Assembly: GCA_030524125.1 (NCBI GenBank)
Contig: JAUNHB010000026.1
Span: forward strand, 1 to 33,437
Direction of reading: 5' to 3'
Origin: Eubacteriales bacterium
GTDB lineage: Bacteria; Bacillota; Clostridia; Lachnospirales; Lachnospiraceae
Length of the DNA: 33,437 nucleotides
Position 1 is the stretch's first letter. Every line of letters starts with the position of its first letter. Under the pieces are notes generated by a model. The model was not told the DNA's origin. It worked only from the letters and a program-made list of their open reading frames with translations, and did no database searches. Made by a program: the position numbers and the translations under genes. Shown here piece by piece: positions 23,796 to 31,071 of this stretch.

Positions 23796-25112
23796 TCAGA
23801 TCCCAAGCTCCAGCGTCAGCGCCCAGTCCGGCGGCTCGCCCTTTCTCCCCTCCCGGTTCAGAAATACAAACGCCGTCTCATACGGCGGCCTGCAGGATGG
23901 ATAGATGCCGTCCCCGTCTGTAAAATATAAAAGTCCCCGCAGATCCGGAAGCTCCCCGGATTCCCGCAGCCGGCCGGCCAGCCGGAAGACCGGCGTAAAG
24001 TCCGTATCTCCGCCGCCTTTTACCCGGATATGCGACAGGTACTCCTTCCAGTCCTCTTCGCAGGCGATCCGCACATGCTCCTGAACGACGCAGTCGCACT
24101 GGACGATATGCAGGTTCATCCTCCGGAAAAAATTTCCCTCTTCGTTCAGGATCTCCCATGTCTGCTCCAGAAAGAGGCGCACCGTCTCTCCCGAACAGGA
24201 GCCCGACGTGTCGATGGCGATCATAAAATCCTGAAGTCTCGTCACGTCGCGGTATTCCAGCGGCTCCAGAAGGAGCAGCCGGTCGTAAAGCCTGCGGCCG
24301 TAATCATAGGGGATATAGTCGAAGCTGTCCAGGTCGATCCCCAACTCCTCCCCCTGCACCGCGAACCTCTTCAGAAACTGCCGGAAATCATAGTCCCGCT
24401 CCCGCTCGATCTGCACCTGCTCCTGCGCGTCGCCCACGCTCCCGCCCTTCTGCCGCCTGTGCTCCTCCCGCCTGAGAGGAATCCCCTCAAACACCGTTCT
24501 CCACCGGTGGACGGCCGCCAGACGCTCTTCCAGCCTCTCCGGCTCATTTCTCCAAAGCTCTGTGCGCGGGCCGTCCTCTCCGCCCGTCTGCCTCCACCGG
24601 TCGTGACTGTCCTTCCGGAACGCCGTCTCCAGCTCTGCAAGCTCCTCCCCGGACCGTGCGGAAAGCCATTCCGCCAGACGCCGTTCCGCGAAAGGCACGC
24701 CTTCCTCCCGGAGCTTCCGGTAGACCCGGCTCCTCTCTGCCGGGATGGGCCGCTCGAACCCTTCCGCATCCATGCGGTCGATCCGGTACTCCGCCGCCAG
24801 ATCGCAGGCCAGATCCCAGATCCGGGCTCTCACGCCCGCTCCCCGGTATGCGTGCAGGCAGAGGAGATGGAGGGTCATGTGCAGGAAACGTCTCTCCAGC
24901 GTCTCCGAAGCGCTTAAGAACAGCGCGCACACCTCCCGCGCGTTCCAGACAGGTCCCTCGCCGTCCGTTCCCGAGGGGCCGCCGTCAAAGCGCCCGCTCC
25001 CGGCCAGCGCAAACGCCTCGCTCAGATACGGAAGCTTTCTTCTGAGATTTCGTTCCGCCATGCGAAGCGCCTCCCGCGCCGTCTCCTCGGTTCTTTTCTT
25101 CCTTTCCTCCAT
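23796..25112 (-). CDS. VWA-like protein with degenerate metallopeptidase-like N-terminus (DUF2201-type)
   Basis: A protein of 438 residues. The N-terminal half has a histidine cluster (His78, His82, His87) and WDLACDLAAEY (Asp100, Asp104), which resembles the putative metallopeptidase region found with VWA-like domains, but there is no HExxH. The C-terminal half is a VWA fold with a MIDAS site: IAIDTSGSCSG (Asp301, Ser303, Ser305), GGGDTDFTP (Thr370) and FTDGDG (Asp399). It is first in an operon with the MoxR ATPase, a classical MoxR/VWA pairing. The cellular role is not known. The start follows GGAGG at a rather long 13 bases. Confidence 0.82.
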   Translation of the reverse strand: MEERKKRTEETAREALRMAERNLRRKLPYLSEAFALAGSGRFDGGPSGTDGEGPVWNAREVCALFLSASETLERRFLHMTLHLLCLHAYRGAGVRARIWDLACDLAAEYRIDRMDAEGFERPIPAERSRVYRKLREEGVPFAERRLAEWLSARSGEELAELETAFRKDSHDRWRQTGGEDGPRTELWRNEPERLEERLAAVHRWRTVFEGIPLRREEHRRQKGGSVGDAQEQVQIERERDYDFRQFLKRFAVQGEELGIDLDSFDYIPYDYGRRLYDRLLLLEPLEYRDVTRLQDFMIAIDTSGSCSGETVRLFLEQTWEILNEEGNFFRRMNLHIVQCDCVVQEHVRIACEEDWKEYLSHIRVKGGGDTDFTPVFRLAGRLRESGELPDLRGLLYFTDGDGIYPSCRPPYETAFVFLNREGRKGEPPDWALTLELGI

Positions 25113-25189
25113 CGCCCGTTCCCATCCTCCGAAGGATTTTCCATTGCCACGGTTCTTACGGCTCCTGTAAGCCTCCGCTTTTCGTTCCC

Positions 25190-25218
25190 ATTATACTCGT
25201 TCCCGGAGGGATTTTCAA
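25190..25218 (-). promoter_or_regulatory. Promoter of the VWA-MoxR-YfcE operon
   Basis: Minus strand -35 TTGAAA (25218-25213), 17-bp spacer, -10 TATAAT (25195-25190). It is immediately back to back with the plus-strand promoter of the metalloregulator gene, so one bound protein could affect both. Confidence 0.75.
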
Positions 25219-25247
25219 TTGCAATCCGCCGGTCGGTATGGTATGCT
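25219..25247 (+). promoter_or_regulatory. Promoter of the DtxR/MntR-like gene
   Basis: -35 TTGCAA (25219-25224), 17-bp spacer, -10 TATGCT (25242-25247). Its -35 directly adjoins the -35 of the opposite promoter. Confidence 0.65.
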
Positions 25248-25289
25248 TTAACTATTCTAGCAACCGCAAGCAGCAGGGGGTAACGATCT

Positions 25290-25649
25290 ATGAAAATGCA
25301 GGAATCACCGGAGGATTATCTGGAGGCCATCCTCGTCCTCTCAAGAGAGCTTGGAAACGTCCGCTCCATCGACGTGGCCAACTACATGGGATACAGCAAG
25401 CCCAGCATCAGCGTCGCCATGAAGCGGCTCCGTGAGAACGGCTTTGTCAGCACCGACGACCACGGCAATCTGATGCTGACCGGGGCCGGGCTGTCCATCG
25501 CCCTGAAGATCTACGAACGGCATCTGGTCCTCTCCCGCTTTCTCATCTCCATCGGCGTGGACGAGGAGATCGCAAAGAAGGACGCCTGCCGAATGGAACA
25601 CGTGATCAGCGACGAGAGTTTTGAAAAGCTGAAGCAGCTCTCCCGGTGA
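25290..25649 (+). CDS. DtxR/MntR-family metal-dependent regulator (short form)
   Basis: A metal-sensing repressor of 119 residues with winged helix and dimerisation domain but no C-terminal SH3/FeoA-like domain, as in MntR. A helix-turn-helix is visible in SIDVANYMGYSKPSISVAMKRL. Candidate metal ligands by family alignment are Asp9, Glu12, His78, Cys100, Glu103 and His104. The Asp is MntR-like but the Cys (DACRMEH) is DtxR/IdeR-like, so the metal is uncertain between Mn and Fe. The ATG follows GGGGG at 9 bases. The gene is divergent from the VWA operon and upstream of bioY, with its own promoter. Confidence 0.88.
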   Translation: MKMQESPEDYLEAILVLSRELGNVRSIDVANYMGYSKPSISVAMKRLRENGFVSTDDHGNLMLTGAGLSIALKIYERHLVLSRFLISIGVDEEIAKKDACRMEHVISDESFEKLKQLSR

Positions 25650-25682
25650 CGCGGACGGAACGATCACGTTTAACAGCAAAAA

Positions 25683-25726
25683 TAGTTAACCATTGTCTTG
25701 ACTTTGGTTAACTATTTTTTTATAAT
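25683..25726 (+). promoter_or_regulatory. bioY promoter with BirA-like operator
   Basis: -35 TTGACT (25698-25703), 17-bp spacer, -10 TATAAT (25721-25726). An inverted repeat TAGTTAACC (25683-25691), 14 bp, GGTTAACTA (25706-25714) brackets the -35. Including flanks the perfect arms are 15 bp. This matches the arrangement known for the biotin repressor BirA (GTTAACC-N14 to 16-GGTTAAC). The palindrome followed by T residues could also act as a terminator for the upstream regulator gene. Confidence 0.78.
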
Positions 25727-25768
25727 GAAAAACAGTTTCAAATCTCAGTCACCAGATAAGGAGTTGCC

Positions 25769-26347
25769 ATGATGAAAAAACAGACGTTTTCCACTGCAGA
25801 ACTGACGATGATCGGTATGTACACCGCCCTTCTGGCGGTGCTCTCCATTGTCCAGATCCCCATGCCCTCGGGCGTTCCCATCACGCTTCAGACCTTCGCG
25901 GTCTCCCTGTGCGGCTATTGCCTTGGCCGGAGAAACGGCACGCTCTGCATCCTGCTCTACCTGCTTCTGGGCGTCGTGGGCGTCCCCGTGTTCACCGGCA
26001 TGACCGGAGGCGTCGGAAAGCTCTTCGGCTTCACCGGCGGATTTTTGTACGGCTTTTTGTTTCTGGCCTTCGCATGCGGTCTCGGAAGCCGTATGAAACA
26101 TCAGATGGCAGCCGCAGGGTCCGGTCTGGCCGGCCTGCTGATCTGCCATCTGTTAGGTTCGTTCCACTATTCTGTCGTCGCCTCGGCGCCGGACGCCCGC
26201 GTGAGCTTCGCGCAGGCCTTTCTGCTGGTATCCGCGCCCTACCTCGTCAAGGACGTCCTCTCTGTGATCGGCGCTCTGCTCGTGTCGCTGGCCCTCAAAA
26301 AGACGCTGGCCAGAGGCGGGATCGCGCTCCAGAAGCCCTCCGCCTAG
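25769..26347 (+). CDS. bioY: Biotin transporter BioY (ECF S-component)
   Basis: A membrane biotin-binding protein of 192 residues with about six hydrophobic segments. Signature regions are QIPMPSGVPITLQTFAVSLCG, LLLGVVGVPVFTGMTGGVGKLFGFTGGFLYGF and APYLVKDVLSVIGALL. It can work with a shared ECF energising module, which is not encoded here. AAGGAG precedes two adjacent ATG codons (25769 and 25772); the first is given. It ends 6 bases from the convergent hydrogenase gene. Control by BirA is indicated by the upstream operator. Confidence 0.95.
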   Translation: MMKKQTFSTAELTMIGMYTALLAVLSIVQIPMPSGVPITLQTFAVSLCGYCLGRRNGTLCILLYLLLGVVGVPVFTGMTGGVGKLFGFTGGFLYGFLFLAFACGLGSRMKHQMAAAGSGLAGLLICHLLGSFHYSVVASAPDARVSFAQAFLLVSAPYLVKDVLSVIGALLVSLALKKTLARGGIALQKPSA

Positions 26348-26353
26348 GCCGCT

Positions 26354-27865
26354 TTACAGCTCCTCGAGAGCCGGAAGCAGTCCCTCGTACTCGGTGTCCA
26401 TGCACTCGTCGAAGGAGGACTGCTTTTTCATTGCCTCCAGGGAAGCGGCAGTCTTTTTGATGGGCTGTATGGTGCCGGCTCCGGCGATGCAGCCTCCCGG
26501 ACAGGCCATGCCCTCCAGAAGATAGCCGTTGTATTTTCCGGCCTTCGCAAGCTGCAGCATCTTCCTGCAGTTGGCGAGTCCCTCGGCGTTCACCACCTTC
26601 ACCTCGCGTTCGGGATCCAGACGGTGGATCGCCTTCACCACGGCCGCCGCCACGCCGCCGCTCGCCGCAAATCCGCGTCCGTCGGCACTGGCCTGCCGGA
26701 GCGGCTCGCCGTCGGGCAGCTCCTTGAACTTCACGTCCTTCGCTGTGAACATCCCCTGCACCTCCTCAAAGGTAAGGACGAAGTCCACATAGCTTCGGAT
26801 GGACTTCCGGCTGGCCTCCAGCTTTTTGGCCGAGCACGGGCCGATAAACACGATCTTGCAGTCGGGCTCCTTCTTCTTGATCATCCGGGCCGTCAGCACC
26901 ATGGGCGTAAGCGCCATGGAAATGCAGTTGGCGTACTCCGGAAACAGCTTTTTCGCCATCATCGACCATGCCGGACAGCAGGACGTCGCCATGAACGGGA
27001 GCTTGTCGGGGACCTCGTCCATGAAATCCTTCGCCTCCTCGATCGTGCAGAGGTCTGCGCCCACGGCCACCTCCACCACGTCCCGGAAGCCGAGCGCCTG
27101 AAACGCCGGACGGATCTTCTCCGGCTTCATATCCGGTCCGAACTGCCCCGCGACGGCGGGCGCCACGATGGCGTACACCGGCGTCTCGCTCTTCAGCGCC
27201 AGGATCATCTGAAAGATCTGTCCCTTTCCGACGATGGCCCCGAACGGACAGCTCACGAGGCACATGCCGCAGGAGACGCATTTTTCCTGATCGATCTCTG
27301 CCCGGCCGTGCTCGTCCGAGTGGATCGCGTTCATCCCGCAGGCCTTGGCGCAGGGCCGCTCCTGATGGATGATCGCGTTGTACGGACAGGCGTCCACGCA
27401 CCTGCCGCACTTGATGCATTTTTCCTGATCGATGCAGGATTTTCCGTTCACCATGGAGATCGCCCCCTTGGGACAGACCTCCTTGCACGGATGCTCCAGA
27501 CATCCCTGACATCCCTCCGTCACCATCACCCGGTTTTCCGGACATCCGTGACAGGCAAATTTGATGATGTTGATCAGCGGCGGCTCATAATATTTCTCCT
27601 CCACCACGCTGGCCTCCACGCCGTCGGAGATCAGCGAGTGCTCCGATATTTTCCGGAGAGACAGCCCCATCGCCACGCGCAGCCGTTCTCCTATGATGGC
27701 GCGCTCCAGAAAGATGCTCTCCCGGTAGGACGCCACCTCTCCCGGAATGATCTTGTACGGGAGCTCCTCCATCCGGGAGCAGTCTCCGTCCTCGTACGCC
27801 ATGCGCGCGATCTCCGTGTAGATCTGATGGCGGATTTTTGTTTTCGATGAATAAAGTCCTCTCAT
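26354..27865 (-). CDS. Monomeric [FeFe] hydrogenase with variant H-cluster loop
   Basis: An iron-only hydrogenase family protein of 503 residues. The N-terminal region (to about 95) is typical of the clostridial monomeric type. Cys-rich segments follow: CHGCPENR, EGCQGCLEHPCKEVCP, and two 4Fe-4S ferredoxin motifs (Cys150/153/156/160 and Cys196/199/202/206). The catalytic domain has L1 TSCCPAW (294-300), L2 IGPCSAKK (341-348) and L3 EGMACPGGCIAGAG (451-464). L2 has GPC where standard HydA has MPC. It probably evolves, oxidises or senses H2 with ferredoxin as partner. No maturation gene is in the window. It is a single-gene unit with its own promoter. Confidence 0.9.
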   Translation of the reverse strand: MRGLYSSKTKIRHQIYTEIARMAYEDGDCSRMEELPYKIIPGEVASYRESIFLERAIIGERLRVAMGLSLRKISEHSLISDGVEASVVEEKYYEPPLINIIKFACHGCPENRVMVTEGCQGCLEHPCKEVCPKGAISMVNGKSCIDQEKCIKCGRCVDACPYNAIIHQERPCAKACGMNAIHSDEHGRAEIDQEKCVSCGMCLVSCPFGAIVGKGQIFQMILALKSETPVYAIVAPAVAGQFGPDMKPEKIRPAFQALGFRDVVEVAVGADLCTIEEAKDFMDEVPDKLPFMATSCCPAWSMMAKKLFPEYANCISMALTPMVLTARMIKKKEPDCKIVFIGPCSAKKLEASRKSIRSYVDFVLTFEEVQGMFTAKDVKFKELPDGEPLRQASADGRGFAASGGVAAAVVKAIHRLDPEREVKVVNAEGLANCRKMLQLAKAGKYNGYLLEGMACPGGCIAGAGTIQPIKKTAASLEAMKKQSSFDECMDTEYEGLLPALEEL

Positions 27866-27896
27866 GCTCCTGTTCCTTTCTCACTCTGTTGCGTCC

Positions 27897-27926
27897 ATTG
27901 TACCATGGAGGACTTTCTCTTTTCAA
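27897..27926 (-). promoter_or_regulatory. Promoter of the hydrogenase gene
   Basis: Minus strand -35 TTGAAA (27926-27921), 18-bp spacer, -10 TACAAT (27902-27897), about 30 bases before the start codon. Confidence 0.6.
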
Positions 27927-27953
27927 CGAGGAGTTTGTTATACCTGCGCCGCA

Positions 27954-28700
27954 TCAAACCTGATTCATCCGCGCTTTCCATGCGCCGCCCTGCTTCCTTG
28001 CCTGCACTGTAAAATTCAGGATCAGCTTCCGGCCGTCTGGGAGCTCCTTTTCGTTGGTCACTCTCCGGACGATGTCGGACGCCCCGATCCTCTCCAGCGT
28101 CCTTTCGTCCCAGTCCGGCCGCAGGACTTTCGCCAGCGGCAGCGACTCTCCGATCCGGTCGATGGGCGCGGCGCACACGCCGTTCATATGCCTGTGCTCC
28201 CAGCGGCTCCGGTCTCCGTAGCTTCCGTCCGTCACATAATAATAGAAGTTCCCGTCGCAGTTGAGAAGCACACCGCCCGGCCGCAGGACTCTCAGCCACT
28301 CTCTGTACGCCTGCTCGGGCCGCTCCAGGTTCCACAATACATTTCTGCTGATCACAAGGTCAAAGACGCCGTCCGCAAAGGTGAGCTCCTGCGCGTCCAT
28401 CCTCCGGAAATTGACGGACACGCCGTAGAGGTCCGCATTTCTGCGGGCCTCCGTCAGCATATTTTCCGTATAATCCACGGCGGTCACCTCGTACCCCATC
28501 CTGGCCAGCAGCACCGAGAAAAACCCCGGCCCGCATCCCACGTCCAGCACTCTCCTGCACGGCGTCCCGCCAAGGGCCTCCGCGATCCGCCGTTCCCATA
28601 ACCGGCGGCTGTCTCCCTCCAGCTCCTCTCTGTTGCTCAGTGTATATCCTTCCGCGCGGCTGTTCCAGTAGCTGCGGATCTCCTCCAATGTCTGACTCAT
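27954..28700 (-). CDS. Class I SAM-dependent methyltransferase, substrate unknown
   Basis: A soluble methyltransferase of 248 residues. The SAM-binding motif is VLDVGCGPGFFSVLLA, followed by VTAVDYTENML, MDAQELTFADGVFDLVISRNVLWNL and LRVLRPGGVLLNCDGNFYYY, all typical of the Methyltransf_11 group. The frame is open to 28775, but the ATG at 28700 has GGAGAG 8 bases upstream and begins the usual helix. It lies alone between the hydrogenase and the metal ATPase unit with its own promoter. Neighbours give no hint of the substrate. Confidence 0.88.
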   Translation of the reverse strand: MSQTLEEIRSYWNSRAEGYTLSNREELEGDSRRLWERRIAEALGGTPCRRVLDVGCGPGFFSVLLARMGYEVTAVDYTENMLTEARRNADLYGVSVNFRRMDAQELTFADGVFDLVISRNVLWNLERPEQAYREWLRVLRPGGVLLNCDGNFYYYVTDGSYGDRSRWEHRHMNGVCAAPIDRIGESLPLAKVLRPDWDERTLERIGASDIVRRVTNEKELPDGRKLILNFTVQARKQGGAWKARMNQV

Positions 28701-28748
28701 GTCGTCGTCTCTCCGTTTCGTTATTCGCGGGCGCTCCCCGCCGGTATT

Positions 28749-28777
28749 ACTATACCCTTTTTTGAGAACCGCCACAA
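28749..28777 (-). promoter_or_regulatory. Promoter of the methyltransferase gene
   Basis: Minus strand -35 TTGTGG (28777-28772), 17-bp spacer, -10 TATAGT (28754-28749). Confidence 0.5.
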
Positions 28778-28838
28778 GCCTCCCGGGGGGATATCCGGCG
28801 GCTGGAGGGATACTGTTTTCTTCCTTTCCGCCCGTTTT

Positions 28839-29006
28839 TCAGATCACCAGAAACGCGATCCCGACCACCGCGATCACCGCTCCCGCCGCGGCCGCAACGC
28901 CGTAAATCTTCCGGGATTCCGGATCGTGCTTCTCCTTTCCAAAATAGTAAAGCCCGATGGCCAGAACCAGAACTCCAATGACAGCTGCAATGACACTTGT
29001 GATCAT
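28839..29006 (-). CDS. Small two-span membrane protein coupled to the P-type ATPase
   Basis: A 55-residue protein with hydrophobic segments at about 3-21 and 36-54 and a charged loop KEKHDPESRK between them. Its ATG overlaps the ATPase stop (ATGA), with GGAGG 8 bases upstream inside the ATPase gene, so translation is coupled. The frame extends further 5' inside the ATPase gene, but no good ribosome site supports that. The family is not recognised. Position and topology suggest a partner or regulatory peptide of the ATPase; this is inference. Confidence 0.72.
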   Translation of the reverse strand: MITSVIAAVIGVLVLAIGLYYFGKEKHDPESRKIYGVAAAAGAVIAVVGIAFLVI

Positions 29007-30907
29007 ACCTTTTTCCTCCATTTCATCAGCAGTGCTGAATTTAAAATAACAACGACCGAGCCGGCGTTGTGCACCAGCGCGCCCCACACCGGACTGAGCG
29101 CTCCCGTAATAGCCAGAAGGATCGCCGCAAAATTCAGGGTCATCGAGAACGCAATGTTCAGTCGGATCGTCCGCATCATTTTCCGGGAGAGCGCCGCCGT
29201 GTAGGGGATCGCGCTGATGTCGTCACGGATCAGCGCCATGTCCGCCGCCTCGATGGCGATGTCGCTTCCGACGCCGCCCATGGCGATCCCCACATGGGCC
29301 TTTTTCAGAGCCGGGGCGTCGTTCACGCCGTCTCCCACCATGCAGACGGGCTCGCCCTGCTCCATGGAGCCGCTGACCGCGTCCATCTTATCCTGCGGCA
29401 GACACCCGGCGCGCACCTCCCTGATGCCTGCGCGCTCCGCCATGTACCCGGCCGCCTCGGCCCGGTCTCCGGTCAGCAGCACCGGCGTGATGCCAAGCGC
29501 CCGGATGGCCTCCACCATGGCGGGAGCGTCCTCCCGGAGCGTATCGGACAGAGCCAGAAAGCCCGCGGCCTTTCCGTCCAGAGCCACATAAATGATCGTG
29601 CATCCCTTCCGGAGACAATCGTCCGTAAGCTCTCTCTCCCGCTCAGGAGTCTTTGTACCGCAGGGAAGCCCGTCCGCGCTCCATGCGCCGCACTCCTCCA
29701 TGAATTTCAGGTTTCCGGCGGTCAGCGTCCGTCCGTCCACCTTCGCGCGGATCCCCATGCCCGGCAGCATGGAAAAATCCTCCGCCTCCGGAAGTTCCCG
29801 GCCATATTTCTCCATATATCCTGCCTGCACGGCTTTTCCAAGCGGATGCTCGCTGCAGCTCTCGGCGGCCGCCGCGTACGCATAGAGCGTCTCCTCCTCC
29901 ATGCCGGGCAGAAAGCTTCGCACCGCCGTCACCTGCGGTTTCCCGCACGTCAGAGTGCCCGTCTTGTCAAAGGCGATCCGCTTCACCTGCGCCATGCGCT
30001 CCAGCGCGTCTCCCTGTCGTACCAGGACGCCGTGCCCCGTCAGATTTCCGATGGCGGCCATGATGGCTGTGGGCGTGGCCAGCACCAGCGCGCACGGACA
30101 GAACACGACCAGGATCGTCACGGAGCGGATGATCTCTCCCGTGACCAGAAACGTCAGCGCAGCGGCGGTCAGCGCCGTCACGACGATCCATGTGGCCCAG
30201 CGGTCCGCCAGACTGACGATCTTCGCCTTGTCCGCGTCCGCCGACTGCACCAGCCGGATCATCCGCTGCATGGAGCTGTCGCCGCCGTCGCAGGACGCCT
30301 TCATCTCAAACGCGCCGTACTGGTTGATCGTGCCGCTTCGTACCTCGTCTCCCGGATTTTTGTCCACCGGGATGGACTCTCCCGTCATGACCGACTGATC
30401 CACCGATGTGACTCCCGTCGTGATCACGCCGTCCGCCGGGATCATTTCTCCCGGCAGCACCCGCAGAAGATCGCCCTCCCGCACCTGCTCCGCCGGGACG
30501 CTCTCCTCCGCGCCGTCCCGGAGCCTGCGGGCGGTCTGCGGCGTCAGGCTCACCAGCTTTTCAATGCCGGATCTGGCCCTCGCCACGGTGATCTCCTCCA
30601 AAAGCGCTCCGATCTGCATGATAAAGGCGACCTCGCCCGCTGCAAAATATTCTCCCGTGATCAGCGACGCGATCAGAGCCAGCGATACCAGCACATCCGC
30701 CTTGATGTCAAACGCCGTCATAAGTCCGATGACCGCCTCCAATATAATAGGAATCCCGCACAGGATCACCGCGACCCACGCAAGGTTCACTCCCGCAGGC
30801 TGCACGCCCATGATGCTGCACAAAAGCGCAGCCCCGGACAGGATCAGCAGGATCACATCCTTTCGGATCCCTCCCCACTCCAAACATGCTTCCAGCTTCC
30901 CGATCAT
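29003..30907 (-). CDS. Heavy-metal translocating P-type ATPase (P1B)
   Basis: A metal-exporting membrane ATPase of 634 residues without an N-terminal HMA metal-binding domain. Visible are TGES (175-178), the CPC transmembrane motif (VVFCPCALVLATPTA, 270-272), the phosphorylated aspartate DKTGT (Asp314), the SEHPLGKA nucleotide-binding motif and GDGVNDAPAL. The last membrane region reads VHNAGSVVVILNSALL, resembling zinc/cadmium pumps but with Asn where ZntA-type proteins have Asp. Two CsoR-like boxes at the promoter suggest control by a Cu- or Ni/Co-sensing repressor. Metal specificity is therefore uncertain. The start has AGAGG 10 bases upstream. Confidence 0.92.
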   Translation of the reverse strand: MIGKLEACLEWGGIRKDVILLILSGAALLCSIMGVQPAGVNLAWVAVILCGIPIILEAVIGLMTAFDIKADVLVSLALIASLITGEYFAAGEVAFIMQIGALLEEITVARARSGIEKLVSLTPQTARRLRDGAEESVPAEQVREGDLLRVLPGEMIPADGVITTGVTSVDQSVMTGESIPVDKNPGDEVRSGTINQYGAFEMKASCDGGDSSMQRMIRLVQSADADKAKIVSLADRWATWIVVTALTAAALTFLVTGEIIRSVTILVVFCPCALVLATPTAIMAAIGNLTGHGVLVRQGDALERMAQVKRIAFDKTGTLTCGKPQVTAVRSFLPGMEEETLYAYAAAAESCSEHPLGKAVQAGYMEKYGRELPEAEDFSMLPGMGIRAKVDGRTLTAGNLKFMEECGAWSADGLPCGTKTPERERELTDDCLRKGCTIIYVALDGKAAGFLALSDTLREDAPAMVEAIRALGITPVLLTGDRAEAAGYMAERAGIREVRAGCLPQDKMDAVSGSMEQGEPVCMVGDGVNDAPALKKAHVGIAMGGVGSDIAIEAADMALIRDDISAIPYTAALSRKMMRTIRLNIAFSMTLNFAAILLAITGALSPVWGALVHNAGSVVVILNSALLMKWRKKV

Positions 30908-30923
30908 AGTTTCGCTTCCTCTC

Positions 30924-30982
30924 TACCCATGGGGGTATGTGTTTTATGATCGTATTATACCAATGGGGGTATGCGTTGTCAA
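30924..30982 (-). promoter_or_regulatory. ATPase promoter with two CsoR/RcnR-type operator boxes
   Basis: Minus strand -35 TTGACA (30982-30977), 17-bp spacer, -10 TATAAT (30959-30954), a full consensus promoter. One G/C-tract box (ATACCAATGGGGGTAT, 30957-30972) fills the spacer, and a second (TACCCATGGGGGTA, 30924-30937) lies near the start of the transcript. The TACCC...GGGGTA pattern is that of CsoR/RcnR-family operators. No such regulator gene is in the window. Confidence 0.78.
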
Positions 30983-31000
30983 TAGAGATTGAAAATTTTG

Positions 31001-31029
31001 TTGAATCCTTTCCCGTATGGTGGTACTCT
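31001..31029 (+). promoter_or_regulatory. Possible azlCD promoter
   Basis: -35 TTGAAT (31001-31006), 17-bp spacer, -10 TACTCT (31024-31029). The -10 is imperfect. Confidence 0.4.
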
Positions 31030-31071
31030 TTTAAAGGCTTGTTTTGCAGACTTTTACGAGGAGGACATTTT

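Noticed and set aside
22626..23930. A 434-codon plus-strand frame.
   Set aside because: It is the complement of the MoxR gene, which has all AAA+ motifs. The plus-strand translation shows no motif.
26624..27850. A 408-codon plus-strand frame.
   Set aside because: It is antisense to the [FeFe] hydrogenase gene with all its cysteine motifs, so it is a shadow frame.
29069..30949. A 626-codon open frame on the plus strand.
   Set aside because: It is antisense to the P-type ATPase and arises from GC-rich codon use. Its translation is rich in Arg, His and Gln, without domain features or a ribosome site.
30983..31071. T-box leader upstream of azlC.
   Set aside because: The 5' region is too short and no T-box sequence or specifier stem-loop was seen.
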